This document shows positions 7,273 to 11,586 of a DNA stretch of 11,586 bases, one piece after another (positions within the stretch are counted from its first letter, which is position 1; each line of letters starts with the position of its first letter). The notes under the pieces are model-generated. The model saw nothing but the letters and a program-made list of their open reading frames with translations. It was not told where the DNA came from and did no database searches. Source of the stretch: Methanofollis sp. (GTDB lineage Archaea > Halobacteriota > Methanomicrobia > Methanomicrobiales > Methanofollaceae); NCBI GenBank assembly GCA_028696365.1, contig JAQVHG010000040.1, forward strand, positions 1-11,586, in the 5' to 3' direction. A program made the translations under genes and the position numbers.

Positions 7273-7500
7273 ATAGGGTCTGGAAGGCAGAATAGATGAC
7301 CATCAAGAGAGTGCTACCGTCCTCACTCTCTCGTGTGTCGGGGGGTTCGGGGGGCGGCACGCCCCCAGTCAGAGATGGCCATCCCGAACATTTCTACAGA
7401 GCCCAAAAATCGTTATTACTCACATCTCGAAGATTCTCGTCTTCTCTTCTCTAACTCGCTGCCTTTCATTCCCTTGGGAATACAATAGGGTCTGGAAGGC
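7273..7500 (+). repeat. Two copies of a 16-base direct repeat
   Basis: ATAGGGTCTGGAAGGC occurs exactly at 7273-7288 and 7485-7500. The 40 bases after each copy are also alike in layout (..CCAT.A..AGAGT..T.CC.TCC). A related, degenerate version starts near 11479 (ATAGGGGCGAGAAGGCACAATGGATGACC). They appear to be parts of a mosaic intergenic repeat. Confidence 0.6.
7331..7376 (+). repeat. Dispersed GC-rich intergenic repeat, copy 2
   Basis: GGGGGGTTCGGGGGGCGG at 7340-7357 is identical, in inverted orientation, to 11251-11268. The following CACGCCCCC can fold back on the GGGGGGCG run. The copy ends in CAGAGATGG, as do related copies at the right end of the window. Confidence 0.6.
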
Positions 7501-7819
7501 TCGACCAACGGCCATAATAAGAGTATTGCCATCCGTTGTTTCTCCTTGCGAAGGGGACCATGGGGATGACTGGAAGACAGAAAAATCTTACAGAACGACT
7601 GTGTAGAGACCCTTTGGTCAGTTGGTTGCCGCCTTCCGGCGGGAGCATGGGGGAAGGGGATGGAACCATGTTAAAAAGAGTGGATAAGGGTGGAACTGAG
7701 AGATGTGGGGAGGCGTGAACATGTCCACGTTCTTTCTGGGATGATCTCACAGAAAATGATCCTGAATGGCATGATGCCGACTCTACCGTCCCCATCCTTA
7801 GATTTCCCAAACCTGAAGG

Positions 7820-7882
7820 ACTATATTATTTGTGTTAAAACCAGCCGACTATATATCTGATGCCTCCCTATAATACCTGGAT
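7820..7882 (+). promoter_or_regulatory. Promoter region of the nitrogenase-like operon
   Basis: CTATATATCT at 7849-7858 is a good archaeal TATA box. It lies about 30 bases before the ATG at 7883, so transcription should begin at or within a few bases of the start codon, giving a leaderless or very short leader. This agrees with the absence of a Shine-Dalgarno sequence. GACTATAT occurs at 7819-7826 and again at 7847-7854, 28 bases apart. The upstream copy could be a second promoter or part of an operator. Confidence 0.5.
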
Positions 7883-8701
7883 ATGAAACAGATCGCCCTC
7901 TACGGGAAGGGTGGGATCGGGAAATCCACCACCTCCGCAAACCTCTCCGCAGCACTGGGAGCAAAAGGCCTCGACGTGCTCCAGATCGGGTGCGACCCGA
8001 AGAGGGACAGCACCAGGATGCTGATGCATGGGGCATGGATCCAGACGGTCCTCGACCTGGTGCGGGAGAAGGGCGAGGACCATGTCTCGATCGAGGAGGT
8101 GGTCCGCGAGGGGTTTGCCGGTGTGAGGTGCGTCGAGGCCGGCGGCCCAGAGCCAGGGATCGGGTGTGCCGGTCGCGGGATCATCGCCACTTTCAGGCTC
8201 CTGGAACGGCTCGGAGCACTCCACGGCGACGTCATCGTCTACGACGTCCTCGGCGACGTGGTCTGCGGCGGGTTTGCGATGCCGATGCGGGAGGGGTATG
8301 CCGAGGAGGTCTACCTGGTCACCTCAGGTGAGTTGATGTCCCTGTACGCGGCAAACAACATCGCCAAGGCGGTCGCACGCCTTTCAAAACGCTCGAAGCC
8401 GAGCTGCAGTCTTGCCGGCGTCATCTGCAACGCAAAGAACATGGCAGGCGAGGAGGACCTGGTCCGTGAGTTTGCCAGGCGGATCAACTCAGAGATGGTG
8501 GCCTATATCCCGCGCTCACGCACCGTGCAACTCGCTGAGGTCCACAAGCAGACGGTGATGGAGTACGCCCCTGACTCAGAGCAGGCGGCGGTGTACCGCG
8601 AACTTGCCGAACGGATCTTTGCCAACGATCAGACTTCGACGCCCACACCCCTTGAGATGGATGAACTCGAAGACCTTGCACTCCAGTTCGCAGAGATATG
8701 A
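7883..8701 (+). CDS. NifH-like iron protein (nitrogenase-superfamily reductase)
   Basis: This 272-residue protein of normal NifH length should hydrolyse ATP and pass electrons from a [4Fe-4S] cluster shared by a homodimer to a component-1 partner. The P-loop GKGGIGKS is at 8-15. CDPKRDST at 37-44 corresponds to switch I, and VLGDVVCGG at 122-130 to switch II. The cluster ligands are Cys95 in GIGCAGRG and Cys128 in VVCGGF. Arg98 occupies the place of the ADP-ribosylated arginine of NifH. The C-terminus runs into the next gene, overlapping it by 41 bases. The partners are two dissimilar NifD/K-like proteins, so this is not obviously CfbC, which works with a single CfbD type, and no nif assembly genes are nearby. 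The family assignment is firm; the substrate of the system is unknown. Confidence 0.93.
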   Translation: MKQIALYGKGGIGKSTTSANLSAALGAKGLDVLQIGCDPKRDSTRMLMHGAWIQTVLDLVREKGEDHVSIEEVVREGFAGVRCVEAGGPEPGIGCAGRGIIATFRLLERLGALHGDVIVYDVLGDVVCGGFAMPMREGYAEEVYLVTSGELMSLYAANNIAKAVARLSKRSKPSCSLAGVICNAKNMAGEEDLVREFARRINSEMVAYIPRSRTVQLAEVHKQTVMEYAPDSEQAAVYRELAERIFANDQTSTPTPLEMDELEDLALQFAEI

Positions 8702-9704
8702 GGGGTGCACCCTCACCGGCGCCCTCTCGATCACGAGCGGGGTAGAGGACGCGGTGACGGTGGTCCACGGCCCTGAGGGGTGCGCCCACCACAATGTCTC
8801 TCTTCTTCATGCTGTCATGGCCGAGCAGGGGCGCCCCGCGCTCCCAAGGATCGTCCCGACCGGACTCACCGAAGAGGGTGTCATCTTCGGCGGCGAGGAG
8901 GACCTGGCCGCGACCCTCAGGGCGGTGGCGGCAAGGAAGCCTGGCGCCATCTTCGTCCTGACCACCTGCATCACCGAGACGATCGGGGACGACGCCGCTT
9001 CGGTCTGCAGCGAGGACTATGGCGTCCCGGTGGTCCTGCTCCCGACCGCCGGGTTTCTCGGCGGGTGTTTTTCAGACGGGCTGAACGCCGCCCTCATGAC
9101 CCTTGCAGGACTGGCCGACCCGGTCGAAGAGGCCGGGGAGACGGTCACCATCATCGGGGAGAAAAACCTGGAGTACGAGGTGGAGGAGAACTTCGCCGAG
9201 GTGGAACGGTTGCTTGCGTCCCTCGGGCTTGAGGTCGGGCTGCGGTTTGTCCGGGACGCGCGTTATGCCGACCTCAAGCAGATCGGCGCCGGGCAACTCA
9301 ACATCCTCAGGGAACCGGCCCTCGCCCCGGTGGGCGAGGTGCTGAAGGAGCGCTTCGGCACGCCGTACATCTCCTCGTTTCCTATTGGCCTTGAGGGGAG
9401 CACCGCCTTTCTCGAGGAGGTGGGAACGCTCCTGGACCTGCAGACTGGTGAGGCGGTGCAGCAGGAGGAGGAGCGGCAGCGCGCGATGCTGGACTCGTTT
9501 GCAGACCTGCGTGGATCGGTTTTCTCCATCGACCCCATGACCTTCAGGGCCCTGGAGTGCACGCCGGTGCGCCGGGTGATGGAAGCCCTCGATCTGCAGG
9601 TCGACGCTGACGGCGCCGGAGTCAGTCTCCCGTACAGCCCACCGGTCGGGACGGCCGGGATCAGGCGGCTGCTCCACCGGTGGAGGAGGCGGGTCCATGC
9701 CTGA
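8661..9704 (+). CDS. Nitrogenase component 1-like subunit (D/K family), first
   Basis: This 347-residue protein has the three cysteines used by component-1 proteins to hold an iron-sulfur cluster at the subunit interface: Cys16 in EGCTLTGA, Cys41 in HGPEGCAHHN and Cys103 in LTTCITETIGDD. RFGTPYISSFPIGLEGS is typical of the second lobe. NifD is about 480 residues and NifK about 520; this protein is shorter. The last lobe goes from two strands directly to PVGTAGIRRLLHRWRR, apparently lacking a helix-strand unit present in its neighbour. The FeMo-cofactor ligands of NifD are not recognisable. I chose the ATG at 8661 over a TTG at 8604 because it places Cys16 at the same depth as in the next subunit. 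It is translated by coupling from the iron-protein gene. The substrate is unknown. Confidence 0.85.
   Translation: MNSKTLHSSSQRYEGCTLTGALSITSGVEDAVTVVHGPEGCAHHNVSLLHAVMAEQGRPALPRIVPTGLTEEGVIFGGEEDLAATLRAVAARKPGAIFVLTTCITETIGDDAASVCSEDYGVPVVLLPTAGFLGGCFSDGLNAALMTLAGLADPVEEAGETVTIIGEKNLEYEVEENFAEVERLLASLGLEVGLRFVRDARYADLKQIGAGQLNILREPALAPVGEVLKERFGTPYISSFPIGLEGSTAFLEEVGTLLDLQTGEAVQQEEERQRAMLDSFADLRGSVFSIDPMTFRALECTPVRRVMEALDLQVDADGAGVSLPYSPPVGTAGIRRLLHRWRRRVHA
9682..9689 (+). promoter_or_regulatory. Shine-Dalgarno site fixing the start of the second component-1 gene
   Basis: GGAGGAGG lies seven bases before the ATG at 9697, inside the end of the preceding gene. It is the best ribosome site near this gene and shows that translation is meant to begin at 9697, upstream of the in-frame TGA, and not at a downstream GTG. 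Confidence 0.6.
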
Positions 9705-10794
9705 GTGCCCGTGCCCTGACCCCCTCTGGCCGTGTGCGATGACCTGAGCGGTTGCCTGTCTCTCTGGATTTACCAGGCTCGAAGTGGTGATCCACGGCTC
9801 GTCGGGGTGCTACTTCTATCCGGCCTCCCTCCTCAAGCGCCCGGTCCATGCCACTCTCCTCGTCGAGGACGAGGTGATCATGGGTTCTGAGAATCGCCTC
9901 CGTTCGGTCGTCTCAGAGGTGGCCTCCTCTGGTCTTCCTGTGGCGGTCGTCCTCTCTTGCGTCCCGGCGGTGCTCGGCGAGGACATCAGGGGAGCGCTCG
10001 ACGGGATGGATGTCTTCGTCGTCGACAGTCCGGGGTTTGCCGGGAGGATGGAGGAAGGGTATATGCGGGCGCTCGCCGCCGTCGGCCCTGAGGTGGGAGC
10101 CGGAGAGGAGGGACTCACCATCGACGGGCTCAACCCGCTCGACCCATTTTATAGGGGCAACCTCTACGAGACCCAGCGGCTCGTGGCCCTGGCAGGGGGA
10201 CGGGTGGCCGCGGCCCTCGCCGCCGGGCCGCTTGAGCAGGTGAAGCGGTGCGGCCCGGTGACCCTCCAGACCAACCCTGACCTGTCTTCCGGGGTCGGGA
10301 TCGCCGCGGGCTCGCTCCTCGGCCTGGAGGCGACGGTCGCCGCGATCTCGAAGGCCGCCGACTACTGCGCCCTCGACCCCACGCTGGTGGCGAAGGAGGC
10401 GCAGGCGGCAGAGGAACGGATCGATCATCTCTGTGAGAAGTTCCTTGCCCGCCACGACCCGCCGGCGACGGCGGTCTTCGGGGGCCGGGCATATGCCGAC
10501 TTTGCCGCCCGCGCCCTGCGACGTTATCTCGACGCCGAAATCGTCTGTCTTGCCCCGCGGAACGGCGAGGGTGCTGCTGTCTCACTGGAAGAGATGCAGG
10601 ACCGCATCGCCGCGGCCGACCCCGATCTCATCCTTGGCTCGTCATATGAGCACGCCGCCGCCCCAGAGGTGCCGTACGTCGGGTTCACCTTCCCGCAGCG
10701 CGGCCGGGTCCGCCTCCATGCCAGGCCAATCGTCGGGGTCGAGGGGACCCTAGCCTTGATGGAGGCGGTGCTCAATGCCTGCGGTCGGTCGTAA
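9697..10794 (+). pseudogene. Nitrogenase component 1-like subunit (D/K family), second, interrupted by in-frame TGA
   Basis: The ATG at 9697 follows a GGAGGAGG ribosome site and overlaps the previous gene by eight bases. The frame reads MPECPCPDPLWPCAMT, then TGA at 9745-9747, then AVACLSGF and onward without further stops to TAA at 10792-10794. Component-1 landmarks are Cys13 (WPC, before the stop), Cys38 (HGSSGC) and Cys88 (LSCVPAVLGED). The Cys13-Cys38 distance of 25 equals Cys16-Cys41 in the sister protein. The third lobe is complete, with GGRAYADFAARALRRYLDA and ILGSSYEHAAAPEVPYVGF. Starting at GTG 9784 gives an open 336-residue protein but loses the first cluster cysteine. The intact remainder suggests a very recent mutation, a sequencing error or recoding. 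It would pair with the first subunit as partner of the NifH-like protein. Confidence 0.8.
9745..9747 (+). other. In-frame TGA at a conserved glycine position
   Basis: This is codon 17 of the second component-1 gene. It lies four residues after Cys13, exactly where the sister subunit has Gly20 in CTLTGA, four residues after Cys16. One base change (GGA to TGA) explains it. Confidence 0.75.
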
Positions 10795-11248
10795 GGATTG
10801 TGTGGAGTTTTTGTGAGGAAAACTTTCTGAGGATTTGCGTTGCCGCCGATGTATGTGTGAGGGGAGCGTGATGATCAGACGTGCCACCCTCATCGCAGAA
10901 TTGTTTTCGCCGTCTCGCTCCGGGGGTTTCACCTCCAGGTCTCCACGACAAAGATAGCCGAGGGGCGACGGGGGAATGGAAATCTTATCCATTGTTCTGT
11001 AGGGTGGGTTTTGTAGAGATGATCTTGATGAGCATTCCTGTAGGGGGTTGGCCGCCCGCAGATCTCCCACGCCGAAATAGTGTCGAGGACAATAGCACCA
11101 TCTTCATGTTCGTTGATTCGGATCTGTAGAATCCGGCATGAGATATGGGCTCAGGCACACGTGATGAACATGATCGTGGGTCTTTGGATCGTGCACTGAT
11201 CTGTGTTCCTCCTTCTGGGCACGACACCACATGGGATGATCATCGAAT

Positions 11249-11288
11249 GGCCGCCCCCCGAACCCCCCACCACACGATAGGTCGTGGA
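11249..11288 (-). repeat. Dispersed GC-rich intergenic repeat, copy 3 (inverted)
   Basis: CCGCCCCCCGAACCCCCC at 11251-11268 is the exact reverse complement of 7340-7357. Its flank, read on the minus strand, is CCACGACCTATC (11287-11276), identical to 11527-11538 beside copy 5. Confidence 0.6.
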
Positions 11289-11330
11289 CGGCAATCCCTC
11301 TTCATGGATTTCGAATATGCCTTCCTGACT

Positions 11331-11377
11331 CTATCTTCATCCCGGGGGGTCTGGGGGCAGCGCACCCGGCACGGAGA
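11331..11377 (+). repeat. Dispersed GC-rich intergenic repeat, copy 4
   Basis: CTATCTTCAT is followed by CCCGGGGGGTCTGGGGGCAG at 11341-11360, then GCACCCGG..GGAGATG. It faces copy 3, so 11251-11360 is bounded by inverted GC-rich arms like a small MITE. Confidence 0.55.
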
Positions 11378-11526
11378 TGTAGGAAGGCGGGGGACACACG
11401 TCTCCCCACACAAGAGGTGAGGGTTTCTAAAGAGCCGATTTTCTTGAATTCGCTCTCGCTCATACCCCCAGGATCAAGATAGGGGCGAGAAGGCACAATG
11501 GATGACCATGATGAGAGATTTGTTGT

Positions 11527-11577
11527 CCACGACCTATCTTCCACGCGGGGGTCCGGGGGGCGGCACGCCACCCGCAG
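11527..11577 (+). repeat. Dispersed GC-rich intergenic repeat, copy 5
   Basis: CCACGACCTATC is followed by CGGGGGTCCGGGGGGCGGCA and CGCCACCCGCAGAGG. It has the same order of blocks as copies 2 to 4. It runs to within nine bases of the window end and may continue beyond it. Confidence 0.55.
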
Positions 11578-11586
11578 AGGTAACTG

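Larger units (their letters stand above)
7047..7848. other. Long intergenic stretch with hairpins and repeats
   Basis: No gene is supported in these 800 bases. After trkH there are two hairpins: TCATGTGC/GCACATGA (7079-7102, 8-base loop) and GGATCA-AA-TGATCC (7108-7121). Further on are a GGGGGC..GCCCCC hairpin near 7243-7257, two exact 16-base repeats (7273 and 7485) and a GC-rich repeat copy (7331-7376). The remaining open frames lack ribosome sites and recognisable domains. Confidence 0.5.
10795..11586. other. Gene-free right end rich in repeats
   Basis: No coding region, tRNA or rRNA is recognisable. Directly after the last gene, GTTTT and AAAAC can pair across a short loop near 10810-10826, next to TTTTTG, which may be a weak terminator. 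The second half carries three copies of the GC-rich repeat and a degenerate copy of the TTTCTA.AGAGCC segment (compare 7391 and 11424). Confidence 0.45.

Noticed and set aside
8604..8660. Longer start (TTG at 8604) for the first component-1 gene
   Set aside because: It would overlap the iron-protein gene by about 100 bases and add 19 residues that have no counterpart in the sister subunit. The ATG at 8661 fits better.
7883..9704. Assignment of the iron protein and first partner as CfbC and CfbD of F430 synthesis
   Set aside because: Two dissimilar component-1 genes and no other cfb genes are present, whereas CfbD works as one protein type. This cannot be fully excluded without a phylogeny.
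9784..10794. Second component-1 gene read as an ordinary gene starting at GTG 9784
   Set aside because: No good ribosome site precedes this GTG, and the start removes the first cluster cysteine. The frame upstream of the TGA matches the family and has GGAGGAGG before its ATG.
10795..11586. CRISPR array or tRNA in the repeat-rich right end
   Set aside because: The repeats are irregular in spacing, occur in both orientations and differ in length, and no cloverleaf was recognised.

Overview
This window is most consistent with a methanogenic archaeon of the Methanomicrobiales (a Methanoculleus- or Methanofollis-like genome). The reasons are an archaeal-type phosphoribulokinase, nitrogenase-like genes of the methanogen type, archaeal TATA-like promoters, GC-rich coding sequence and long intergenic stretches full of GC-rich repeats. 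The genus is an inference from gene content, not from an rRNA or marker search.

Left block, minus strand, about 3190 down to 69. A probable three-gene operon reads from right to left. It starts with a seven-helix membrane protein with SdpI and DUF1648 signatures (3137-2481), followed by an ATGA-overlapping secreted or lipoprotein-like cysteine peptidase of C39/papain-like fold (2484-1291). After a 61-base gap comes a radical SAM/SPASM protein resembling peptide-modifying enzymes (1229-69). A TATA-like box and a near-perfect Shine-Dalgarno sequence precede the first gene, but the codon at the right spacing is ATC rather than ATG/GTG/TTG. Together the genes resemble a peptide maturation, processing and immunity cassette, although no precursor peptide was identified.

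Middle block. A gene-poor stretch of about 550 bases holds a perfect 15-bp hairpin and one copy of a dispersed GC-rich repeat. Next come a queuosine/archaeosine-precursor transporter (YhhQ/VUT family) on the minus strand and, divergently, a phosphoribulokinase followed 26 bases later by a TrkH-type potassium channel subunit. Phosphoribulokinase would feed ribulose-1,5-bisphosphate to an archaeal RubisCO in the reductive hexulose-phosphate pathway.

Right block. After about 830 bases without a supported gene, rich in hairpins and repeats, a TATA box directly precedes three overlapping genes: a NifH-like iron protein (7883-8701), a short NifD/K-like subunit (8661-9704) and a second NifD/K-like subunit (9697-10794). 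Two different component-1 subunits and no nifB, nifE or nifN nearby argue against true nitrogenase and against the CfbCD pair of F430 synthesis. This is the best candidate here for an undescribed redox system. The second component-1 gene is broken by an in-frame TGA at codon 17, at a position aligning exactly with a glycine in its sister subunit. The last 790 bases hold no gene I can support, but contain several copies of the GC-rich repeat, including an inverted MITE-like pair.
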